Below are positions 1 to 6,680 of a stretch of DNA of 12,320 nucleotides, piece after piece. Location: assembly GCA_947489925.1 (NCBI GenBank), contig CANLFK010000059.1, positions 1-12,320 on the forward strand, in the 5' to 3' direction. This DNA comes from Candidatus Caenarcanales bacterium. Lineage in GTDB: Bacteria; Cyanobacteriota; Vampirovibrionia; Caenarcaniphilales; Caenarcanaceae. The notes beneath the pieces are model-generated. The model searched no databases and was not told where the DNA came from. It worked only from the letters and a program-made list of their open reading frames with translations. Every line of letters begins with the position of its first letter. The stretch's first letter is position 1. A program made the translations under genes and the position numbers.

Positions 1-3000
1 ACTGAATTTAGTGAAAGGCTTGAAATTTTACAAAAAGAAAGAGATCAGGCTCTTAAGTATCAAGATTTAAAGAAAAAAAGAAATTATTTAGAAAGATTAT
101 TTAGGCAAGTTCGCATTCAAGAGCTAGAAGAGAAAGCTAATAAAATTAAGGCTGACATTGAAAACAGAATTAAAGAGAAAACTTATTTAATGAGTTCTTT
201 GGAAGAAGTTAGTAATAAATTTGCACAATATGATCAAGAAAATACGGCTCTCAATGAACAGATTGATAAATTAAACCGTGAAGAAAAAAATACTTTACAA
301 AATCAATTGAATTATCTACGAGAATCAGTTACAAAGCATGAATCGGGCTTGGAATTTTTGCATAAACAAATTAATGATTATGAAAAGCAAATCGAGAGAA
401 TTCTTAAAGAAAGTAAAATTAGTGAAAGAAAAATCATTGATTTAGACAAACAAGCCAAAGAAATTGAAAATCAGGAAAAGCAAATCCAAAGCCAAATTGA
501 CTCCTGTGAAACTAAATATCAAATTATTCAAAATAAAATTTTAGCTAAAAGTCAGAATGACAATGTTTCAACAGGCAAAGTTTTTGAATTACAACAAAGT
601 TTAAATGAACTCAATGAATTGAAAGCTAATTTGACAACCGAAAAAGCTTTAAATCAACAAGAATTTCAAAGAGTTTCAGCTGAAATCATTAATTTAAAAA
701 GCTCACTGGAAGCTAATTTACAAGATTATAAAAAAGTTGAATTCACAGCTGGTGGCTCAAAGTCAAATTCATTGCAGGAAAAAATTCAATCTGCTAATCA
801 ATATTTAAAAAAACTAAAAGATGAATTAAATGATACAGAGCAAGAAGTTAGAGAAAGAACCTCTCAATTATATGAATATCAGCATGAAGCGTCCAAGCTT
901 GAAATGAAAAAGAAAGTTGCTGAAGAACAAAATTGGGGAAGAGCTATTGATGCGGTTTTAAAGTCTGGAATGAATGGTATTCATGGGGTTTTGGCTCAGT
1001 TGGCTAGTGTTCCTCCACAATATGCTTTAGCTCTTGAAACCTCGGCTGGAGCTAGATTAAAGTCAATTGTAGTTGATAATGACCAAGTGGCTGGACAATT
1101 AATTGATTATTTGCGTTCTCGAAATGCTGGCAGAGCCACTTTTTTGCCTTTGAACAAATTGAAAGTGCCTTATCTTGAATCTTTGCCAGCTGAGTTTAAA
1201 TCCTCACATAGTCCAGTAATTGGTTGGGCGGCTGATTTAATTCAATGTGATGAAATTTACAATTCGGCTTTTGGATATGCTTTTGGAGCGACTTTAGTAG
1301 TTAAAGATTTAAATGGCGGACGGAATTATTTGGGTCGTTATCGAATGGTTACTTTGCAAGGTGATTTACTCGAAAAGACTGGAGCAATGACTGGAGGAAG
1401 TAGTTTGCGTGAAAGTGGCATTCATTTTGGAGTAGAAGATAATGCAAAAGTTCAGCAAATTCAAAAGCAAATTGAGTCTGTTTCTAAGCGGATTACGGGA
1501 TTACAAAATAATATTAAAGATTTAAAAAGAGAGGTACAATCTTCAGAAGCGGAAATAGAAGTTTTGCGGAAAGAATGGGCGACAGCCAAAGCCAATGATG
1601 AAATTGGAAATAGACAATATACGGCCTTAAAATCTTTGGTAGAAAATGAGAAAAACAAATTAATCTCGCTCTCTCAGCTAAAAGAAAATCAAGAAAATAA
1701 AAATAAACAAATACAGTCTGAAGTATTAGGACTAGAAAAACAAATTAATAAAGTTAGTGATGAATTGGCTCGGGAAGGCTCTCGGATTAAAGATTCAGGC
1801 TTAGAAAGTTTAATTAATGAATCGCAAGCCATTGAATTTGAGCGGAAAAATTTGGAAGTTAATTTGCGTAATCTTGAATCAGCCAAATCAGATTTTAGCA
1901 AAGGAATTGAGTCTTTCCGAGGTAGTATTCATAAAGGACAAGAAGAAATTGAATTGGCTAAAGCTCAGATTATTGAATTAAAGGGAGAAATTGAAGAACA
2001 AGAAAAAAGTTTATTTACCCAAAGACAAACTTTAAGTGAGCATGAAAAAGCCTTAGCTGAGATTTTATTTCATTTAGAGAGCTTAGAAAAACAAAGAAAA
2101 GACTTAGGCAAAATTTTACTTAATTTGACAGCCGAAAAGACTCAATTAAGCGAGAAACTAAAAAGATTTAATCAGGATTTGGCTGAATTAAAAACTAAAT
2201 TACTAGACCTTGAAGAAAGATTAGCTAATTTAAAACAAGAAACTTTACAGCAAGAAATTAATGAATTAACTGACCAGGACAGCATAAAAGATGAAGACTG
2301 GAAAAAATATACAAGCAATTTGACCCTCGAGCAAGTAAGAGCTGAATTAGACAAAATTGAAAAAAGAATGACCGCTTTAGAGCCAGTAAACATGAAAGCA
2401 ATCGATGAATATATAGAAGTTTTTGAAAAATTGAATGAAATTAAAACTCGCTGTGAAGGTTTGCTGACGGAAAAAGATGAAATTGAAAAACGAATTAATA
2501 ATTATACAGATCACAAATTAAAATCATTTTTTGAGGCTTTTGATGATGTAAATAAACACTTTAAAGAAATTTTTGCGGAATTGTCTTTTGGGCAAGGAGA
2601 ATTAAATTTAGAAAATAAAGAAGATCCGTTTAAAGGCGGTTTAATTATACAAGCTCGTCCACGGAATAAAAAAATGCAAAGGCTTGAATCCATGAGCGGC
2701 GGCGAAAAATCTTTAACGGCTTTGTCTTTTATTTTTGCTTTGCAATGGCATAATCCAGCTCCATTTTATGCTTTTGATGAAGTTGATATGTTTTTAGACG
2801 GACTCAATGCAGAAAGGCTAGCCAGAATGGTCAAAAAGCAATCTCAATTGGCTCAATTTATAGTTGTTAGTTTAAGGAAACCAATGATTCAAAGCAGTGA
2901 AAGAGCAATTGGTGTTTTCTTGGGTAAAGATTCTTTTAGTAAAGTGGCTGGCATGAAAAGCAAGGAAGCTTTAATCAAATCAGCCGAAGAAAATGAGAAA

Positions 3001-3027
3001 GAATTAGTTTTGGCAAATCATTCCTAA
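1..3027 (+). CDS. smc: Chromosome segregation ATPase SMC, C-terminal ~1008 residues (5' end cut by window edge)
   Basis: SMC is the ATPase of the bacterial condensin that compacts and separates the chromosome, working with ScpA and ScpB. The reading frame is open from base 1 through the first internal ATG (190), so the gene is truncated only by the window: about 170-180 residues including the Walker A head lobe lie to the left. The sequence shows a long heptad-rich coiled coil, then a hinge domain (about residues 320-475 of the visible part, with GIHGVLAQL and GRATFLPL), then a second long coiled coil. The C-terminal head follows: the ABC signature MSGGEKS near residue 898 and Walker B FYAFDEVD near 925. 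The phrase FYAFDEVDMFLDGLNAERLA and the following QFIVVSLRKPMIQ are the form I know from cyanobacterial SMCs, which resemble archaeal ones; most other bacteria have CVLDEVDAALDDAN-like sequence. The stop TAA is four bases from the stop of the convergent downstream gene, leaving no room for a separate terminator. Confidence 0.96.
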   Translation, partial: TEFSERLEILQKERDQALKYQDLKKKRNYLERLFRQVRIQELEEKANKIKADIENRIKEKTYLMSSLEEVSNKFAQYDQENTALNEQIDKLNREEKNTLQNQLNYLRESVTKHESGLEFLHKQINDYEKQIERILKESKISERKIIDLDKQAKEIENQEKQIQSQIDSCETKYQIIQNKILAKSQNDNVSTGKVFELQQSLNELNELKANLTTEKALNQQEFQRVSAEIINLKSSLEANLQDYKKVEFTAGGSKSNSLQEKIQSANQYLKKLKDELNDTEQEVRERTSQLYEYQHEASKLEMKKKVAEEQNWGRAIDAVLKSGMNGIHGVLAQLASVPPQYALALETSAGARLKSIVVDNDQVAGQLIDYLRSRNAGRATFLPLNKLKVPYLESLPAEFKSSHSPVIGWAADLIQCDEIYNSAFGYAFGATLVVKDLNGGRNYLGRYRMVTLQGDLLEKTGAMTGGSSLRESGIHFGVEDNAKVQQIQKQIESVSKRITGLQNNIKDLKREVQSSEAEIEVLRKEWATAKANDEIGNRQYTALKSLVENEKNKLISLSQLKENQENKNKQIQSEVLGLEKQINKVSDELAREGSRIKDSGLESLINESQAIEFERKNLEVNLRNLESAKSDFSKGIESFRGSIHKGQEEIELAKAQIIELKGEIEEQEKSLFTQRQTLSEHEKALAEILFHLESLEKQRKDLGKILLNLTAEKTQLSEKLKRFNQDLAELKTKLLDLEERLANLKQETLQQEINELTDQDSIKDEDWKKYTSNLTLEQVRAELDKIEKRMTALEPVNMKAIDEYIEVFEKLNEIKTRCEGLLTEKDEIEKRINNYTDHKLKSFFEAFDDVNKHFKEIFAELSFGQGELNLENKEDPFKGGLIIQARPRNKKMQRLESMSGGEKSLTALSFIFALQWHNPAPFYAFDEVDMFLDGLNAERLARMVKKQSQLAQFIVVSLRKPMIQSSERAIGVFLGKDSFSKVAGMKSKEALIKSAEENEKELVLANHS

Positions 3028-3031
3028 ACTT

Positions 3032-3517
3032 TTATCTTTTAGGCATTAATGATTTATATGTGTTTAATATTTTTCTCTGATTTTCTTCTTGACTAAATTT
3101 ATTGTATTCCCAAGGGAAGGTATTTCTTAAAATTAAGGCGAACTGTGCGTCTCCTGGTACTGTACTTTGACTTTGATCTGGAAAAGCAAAATAATGTTTT
3201 CTCAGTTTATCCATCGCTTCTTTTTTGATTTTAGGGTCTGAGCTTTTTAAACCTTCTAAAAGTTGATTTAGCTCTTGGTCTCTCTCAACAGTTTTCTTTG
3301 CAGAAACAAGAGTCGCTTGCATAAAACGCATATTTCCAGATACTGAAGCTTCTTTAAATCTTTTTTGTTCGGCTTCAAAGCTATTTCTTAAATTTGGATT
3401 TATTGGATTATATTCAGCAAGCTTCTCAAATTGTGATACTAAACTTTCCGTCCCTTCTCTAGCTACTATTGAAGAGCGAGAGGAAAGTGGACTTACATTT
3501 AGAGCGGAAAGTTTCAT
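3032..3517 (-). CDS. Hypothetical protein, 161 residues, helical and charged
   Basis: I do not recognise this protein. It is soluble-looking, rich in Lys, Glu, Gln and Ser, with no signal peptide or membrane segment. The N-terminus (MKLSALNVSPLSSRSS) is Ser-rich and probably disordered. Residues about 25-115 are predicted helical by eye (FEAEQKRFKEA, KKTVERDQELNQLLEGL, KKEAMDKLRKHYF). A conserved-looking aromatic block follows (ALILRNTFPWEYNKF, about residues 126-140), and the C-terminus is basic (SLMPKR). The ATG at 3517 is the only plausible start. No Shine-Dalgarno sequence is visible, but an AT-rich stretch with TATAAA-like sequence lies just upstream, so the transcript leader may be very short. 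It converges on smc with a four-base gap. Codon use looks like that of its neighbours and the frame is clean, so it is probably a real gene. Confidence 0.7.
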   Translation of the reverse strand: MKLSALNVSPLSSRSSIVAREGTESLVSQFEKLAEYNPINPNLRNSFEAEQKRFKEASVSGNMRFMQATLVSAKKTVERDQELNQLLEGLKSSDPKIKKEAMDKLRKHYFAFPDQSQSTVPGDAQFALILRNTFPWEYNKFSQEENQRKILNTYKSLMPKR

Positions 3518-3593
3518 TTGAAAGTTTATATTATTGACAATTAAAAACTAATATTAACAAGATTTTTGTAAGCTATATTAATATTAAGAATAA

Positions 3594-3692
3594 TTAAAAA
3601 CACAATAAACATTTAGCAGGGTTTTCAAAAATAGCCTCTCTAATCTGATTACCAAGAAGCTTTTTGCCAAAGAATCTTATTTTTTTATCCAT
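3594..3692 (-). CDS. Possible 32-residue micro-ORF, or relic of a larger gene
   Basis: The peptide starts MDKKIRFFGKKLLGNQ and ends NPAKCLLCF. Its ATG (3692-3690) is preceded by AGAGGG four bases upstream, one of the few good ribosome-binding sites in the window. The frame also stays open upstream of that ATG for 14 more codons (to about 3734, reading LKPVLTALKEGR) before a TGA, and those residues also look protein-like. This may therefore be the surviving piece of a longer decayed gene rather than a true small protein. It is basic, with two Cys near the end. It lies between the hypothetical gene at 3032-3517 and a clearly degenerate region, which favours the relic reading. Function unknown. 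Confidence 0.25.
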   Translation of the reverse strand: MDKKIRFFGKKLLGNQIREAIFENPAKCLLCF

Positions 3693-3818
3693 TCTGCCCT
3701 CTTTCAAAGCGGTTAGGACGGGCTTGAGGTGAGGTCAGTGAAATTTGAATTGAAAATAAAATCTTTCATGCCTTTGTAAACTTGTTTCTTTAGAGGCTTT
3801 TTACATTTTTTCTTTTCA

Positions 3819-3832
3819 TCGAACTCACATTA
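3819..3832 (+). repeat. 14-base direct repeat, left copy
   Basis: TCGAACTCACATTA occurs here and again, exact and in the same orientation, at 4620-4633. The two copies bracket about 800 bases holding an unrecognised decayed gene and the rlmD remnant. In one frame both copies encode SNSH, which suggests they derive from the same coding sequence, for example by insertion or duplication-deletion within a former gene. Confidence 0.6.
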
Positions 3833-4072
3833 CTTAGGTAGAAAACAAGCTGTTGCTGAGGGAGATTTCGCTGCAGTAGAACAATAAGTACCTAAACAAA
3901 AGAAATATGGTATTTTGTGCCGATGGAATTTAATATTTCATTGACTGAGTACTTGCCTCATTCTCATCTTTTACCACACTTTTAATGTCTTCTTACTTAT
4001 GATGAATTAATTCCTAAATATGCTGAGTTAAGAAAAGAATTAGTAGACAAATATGGAGAGCCTTTACAATAA
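3825..4072 (+). pseudogene. Fragments of an unrecognised decayed gene
   Basis: No frame is open across this stretch, but protein-like pieces appear in successive frames. One reads HYLGRKQAVAEGDFAAVEQ and stops at 3885-3887. Another reads YFVPMEFNISLTEYLPH and runs on through HSHLLPHF to a TAA near 4000. After that stop the same frame continues CLLTYDELIPKYAELRKELV to a final stop at 4070-4072. This pattern is what frameshifts and stops in a formerly coding region produce. The last segment is helical and charged, and its stop lies one base from the stop of the convergent rlmD remnant, the usual tight packing of real gene ends in this window. I cannot name the family, and the boundaries are approximate. 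Confidence 0.4.
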
Positions 4073-4073
4073 A

Positions 4074-4612
4074 TTAAATATTACTTAAAATTGCCATTGA
4101 TTCTAAATGATGAGTTTGCGGAAACATATCAATTAATCTTAAACTTTTTAATTTATAATTTGCTTCTTCCAAAAGTTTTATATCTCTTCGCTGAGTCATT
4201 GGATTACAGCTAATATAAATTATATTTTTGCTCTCAAATCAATTAAATCTTTTAAAGTTTTTTGGCTTAAACCAGCTCTGGGTGGATCAATAATTGCACA
4301 TATATTTTTATTGTTTTCAGCCAATCTTTGTCCCCAACCTCTTTTATAAAGGTCTATATGGTGGCTTTGATAATTATTCAAATTATTTAGTTCCGCATTC
4401 AAGCTAGCTATTTTGCAAGCAATTTCATCTGATTCAGCTCCAACAAATTTTCTAATATTGGGTAATTTAAAGGCACTATACAGTCCTAAAGCTCCAACTC
4501 CTGCAAATAAATCATCAAAACTAACAAATATTGAAACTAAATCTGCTAACATTATTTTATCTCCTTTGCTTTGGGCTTCAAATCATAGTTTAGGAGATAT
4601 TTTCTTTTTTAG
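4074..4612 (-). pseudogene. 23S rRNA (uracil-C5)-methyltransferase RlmD/RumA-type remnant (C-terminal half, frameshifted)
   Basis: Members of the TrmA/RlmD family methylate C5 of uridine in rRNA or tRNA using S-adenosylmethionine. The visible part is the C-terminal methyltransferase domain. In order it shows ISPKL-stop-FEAQSKGD (start of the catalytic domain), DDLFAGVGALGLYSAF (SAM-binding motif I), VGAESDEIACKIASLN (motif II), IIDPPRAGLS (motif IV), and then in a second frame YISCNPMTQRRD (catalytic Cys motif) and DMFPQTHHLESMAIL (family C-terminus). Three lesions are seen. The N-terminal half (TRAM and insert domains) is absent. A TGA at 4585-4583 interrupts the frame. A run of five A on the coding strand (4229-4225) lacks one base: adding one A restores RAKNIIYISCNP. 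The homopolymer lesion alone could be a sequencing error, but the other two make decay the simplest reading. The family is clear; whether it was RlmD or another paralogue is not. Confidence 0.82.
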
Positions 4613-4619
4613 CTATCGG

Positions 4620-4633
4620 TCGAACTCACATTA
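4620..4633 (+). repeat. 14-base direct repeat, right copy
   Basis: Exact second copy of TCGAACTCACATTA (first at 3819-3832). It sits just beyond the point where recognisable rlmD sequence ends, so it may mark the junction at which the methyltransferase gene lost its N-terminal half. Confidence 0.6.
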
Positions 4634-4732
4634 AATAAAATCAAGTCTCAAAAGTCTATTCAAGTTTGTGGGTTTACGCAAGCCAGCCAAGCCAGTTTTA
4701 TTAGTGCTTTTTATTGATTCTTAACAAAAATT

Positions 4733-5842
4733 TCACTCTTCCGAATTTTCAGTTTCATTAAGCGAATCTTCGGTATTTAAATTAAAACTTTGCTTTTGCT
4801 TTTTCCGAGAGATTGAGCGATCTGAAGATTTAAGTTTTGGAATATTAATATTGACCGAAGAAGATTTTTTGGTTGAATCCTCTGCATCTTTTACTTTTCG
4901 GCTTTCTAATTGTTCACTTTCTCTTTCAATTGATTCTTGAGCTAACTTTTGATAACTGGCTTTCCGTGATTCAGAAAAGTTGATTTTGCAGCCATTTTCC
5001 TCAAGATGTTTGCAATCTTCAAAATAACACTTCTCTTGGCTTTGAGCAATTTCAGGAAAAGCCTTAGCAGAATTAATTTCAGTTAAATTGACTTGAGCAT
5101 CTAAACGACTAAAGCCGGGTGTATCTAAAATGTAGAAAATATTTTTGCCTGAACGACCTTCAAACATTTCAGTATGCCTAGTTGTATGTGTTCCTTTTTG
5201 GCTTTTTTTGCTTACATCGCCTACTTTAAAGGCCCTTTCAGGAAATAAATTTGTCAATAAGCTAGATTTCCCCACTCCAGACTGACCAGCCAAAACAGAT
5301 ACTTTATTAAACAAATAAGTTTTCAATTCTTCTAGGCTTTCTGGTTGCAAATAAGACAATTCGATTATTTTATAACCCAAAGATTTATACAAATTAATAA
5401 ATTCTGGGGCTGGTTTTTGTAAATCTACTTTTGTTAAGCAAATAATAGGTTTGTCTGGCAAGGTAAGTGAAGCATGAGTCAAAAGACGATCTAAATATTC
5501 TGGCTCGGGTGCTGGTTCACAAACTGAAATAATAATTAAAGCTTGGTCTATATTTGCGACCTTAGGGCGAGGCATTAAAGACAAACGAGGAATAATTTCA
5601 GTAATAGTTTGATTTTGCGGATTAACCTGAATTAAATCACCAATAAAGCATTCATAACCTTCTTTTTTTAGTCTGGTTGGCAAAGTCAGCATCATTAATT
5701 TTTCAGCTTCAATATCAGTTTCAATAGCTTGATTAATTAAATTAATTTTTTTAGCATAGTAAAAATGACCATGAATTTTTTGGATTAAAGCATAATTTTC
5801 CTCTGTTCCTAAATTACTAATTAATCTTTGAATTAAGCTCAT
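4733..5842 (-). CDS. rsgA: Ribosome small-subunit-dependent GTPase A (RsgA/YjeQ)
   Basis: RsgA is a circularly permuted GTPase that binds the 30S subunit late in assembly and helps release maturation factors. The G motifs appear in the permuted order: G4 TKVD (137-140), G1 GQSGVGKS (186-193), G2 GTHTTRHT (217-224), G3 DTPG (240-243). An N-terminal OB-fold-like region (about 20-90) and a C-terminal zinc site (Cys272, Cys277, His279, Cys285) complete the family architecture. Family members usually end about 20-40 residues after the zinc site. Here a tail of about 65 residues (304-369) follows, rich in Ser, Lys, Glu and Asn and probably disordered. The ATG overlaps the TAA of the upstream response regulator by one base (TAATG), so the two are almost certainly cotranscribed and translationally coupled. 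The stop is TGA at 4735-4733. Confidence 0.96.
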   Translation of the reverse strand: MSLIQRLISNLGTEENYALIQKIHGHFYYAKKINLINQAIETDIEAEKLMMLTLPTRLKKEGYECFIGDLIQVNPQNQTITEIIPRLSLMPRPKVANIDQALIIISVCEPAPEPEYLDRLLTHASLTLPDKPIICLTKVDLQKPAPEFINLYKSLGYKIIELSYLQPESLEELKTYLFNKVSVLAGQSGVGKSSLLTNLFPERAFKVGDVSKKSQKGTHTTRHTEMFEGRSGKNIFYILDTPGFSRLDAQVNLTEINSAKAFPEIAQSQEKCYFEDCKHLEENGCKINFSESRKASYQKLAQESIERESEQLESRKVKDAEDSTKKSSSVNINIPKLKSSDRSISRKKQKQSFNLNTEDSLNETENSEE

Positions 5843-6597
5843 TAAAAATTTAAATTTTCATTATTTTCGGTTTGACTGGCGGCTTTGCTAATTCGTGATT
5901 CATCTGATTCTAAAATATAACCATCGCCTCTTTTTGTTTTAATGATTTCAGGTTTTTCTAATTTTGACCGCAAATAACGAATATAAACTTCAATTACATT
6001 AGAATCTCCCAAAAAGCTAGATCCCCAAACTTGGTCGAAAATAAAGGCACGAGTCAAAATTTGTTCTGGTTTAAGCAAAAATACTTTTAATAAATCAAAT
6101 TCTTTAGAACGCAAATCAACTAATTTATTATTTCTCCAAACCGCTCTATTAATCAAATCCATTCTAATATCACTATATTCCAAAATTCCTTCATTAGACA
6201 CCGAAAAACTGCGTCTTAACATAGCTTTCACTTTTGCCATTAATTCATCACTAGAAAAAGGCTTAGCAAAATAATCATCAGCACCAGCATTTAAAGCCGC
6301 TATTTTTTCATTAATATTAGACTTGCTACTTGTAACAATAATCCAAGCTTTATTGCCCTGAAAACGCAATTTTTCACAAATTAATAAACCCGTTGATTCT
6401 TCAGACTTAACTTCCAAGCTTAAAATAATTAAATCTGGATTCAGTTTTTGTATATAATCCACTATCCCAGAAAAACTTGGCAAAGCCTCAATCTGAAGAT
6501 GATTATAGGCAAATTCCATTTGAATCAACCTTCTTAAAGGCTCTTCGTCTTCTAGCAAAAGAATTTTTCTATCTTTAAATATATTTACTATGCTCAT
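5842..6597 (-). CDS. OmpR/PhoB-family response regulator lacking the phospho-acceptor Asp
   Basis: This is a DNA-binding transcription regulator with an N-terminal receiver domain (about residues 10-130) and a C-terminal winged helix (about 138-233). The winged helix has the expected LRSKEFDLLKVFLL, VWGSS, VIEVYIRYLRSKLE and KTKRGDGYIL blocks. In the receiver the acidic pair (Glu16, Asp17), Thr89 and Lys112 (AKPF) are present. The residue that should be the phosphorylated Asp is Ser60 (DLIILSLEV; codon AGC). It may therefore act without phosphorylation or be controlled another way. No histidine kinase is adjacent. I chose ATG 6597 (251 residues), which has GGGA a few bases upstream. A TTG at 6612 would add five residues but has no ribosome-binding site. 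The gene overlaps rsgA by one base. A tail of about 20 polar residues follows the winged helix. The exact regulon is not inferable. Confidence 0.93.
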   Translation of the reverse strand: MSIVNIFKDRKILLLEDEEPLRRLIQMEFAYNHLQIEALPSFSGIVDYIQKLNPDLIILSLEVKSEESTGLLICEKLRFQGNKAWIIVTSSKSNINEKIAALNAGADDYFAKPFSSDELMAKVKAMLRRSFSVSNEGILEYSDIRMDLINRAVWRNNKLVDLRSKEFDLLKVFLLKPEQILTRAFIFDQVWGSSFLGDSNVIEVYIRYLRSKLEKPEIIKTKRGDGYILESDESRISKAASQTENNENLNF

Positions 6598-6649
6598 TTT
6601 TCCCGAAGACAAATTTTAGATTAGATTTTGTTTATTTAATTAATACTTT

Positions 6650-6658
6650 ATTGTAACA
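6650..6658 (-). promoter_or_regulatory. Putative extended -10 promoter for the response regulator-rsgA operon
   Basis: On the minus strand the sequence TGTTACAAT matches the extended -10 form TGnTAnAAT and lies about 50 bases before the regulator's ATG. The sequence 17 bases further upstream is not a good -35 box, as is usual for extended -10 promoters. It sits in the only intergenic gap between the aminotransferase and the regulator. Confidence 0.4.
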
Positions 6659-6680
6659 GACATTATTAGTCGTATTTAAT

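Noticed and set aside
1461..2693. Several open frames of 60-73 codons on the minus strand within smc
   Set aside because: They are antisense shadows of the long coiled-coil coding sequence, with compositions dictated by Lys/Glu-rich codons on the other strand.
4550..4600. In-frame TGA in the methyltransferase remnant, and another TGA upstream of the micro-ORF, as possible signs of TGA recoding to Trp or Gly
   Set aside because: None of the clearly intact genes contains an in-frame TGA, Trp is encoded by TGG in them, rsgA ends in TGA at a sensible place, and the TGA-bearing regions also carry frameshifts or truncations. Decay explains them better.
4413..4634. 73-codon open frame on the plus strand
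   Set aside because: It lies antisense across the recognisable methyltransferase motifs and its translation has no protein-like character of its own.
6598..6612. TTG at 6612 as start of the response regulator
   Set aside because: No ribosome-binding site precedes it and the five added residues lie outside the receiver fold; ATG 6597 has GGGA upstream.
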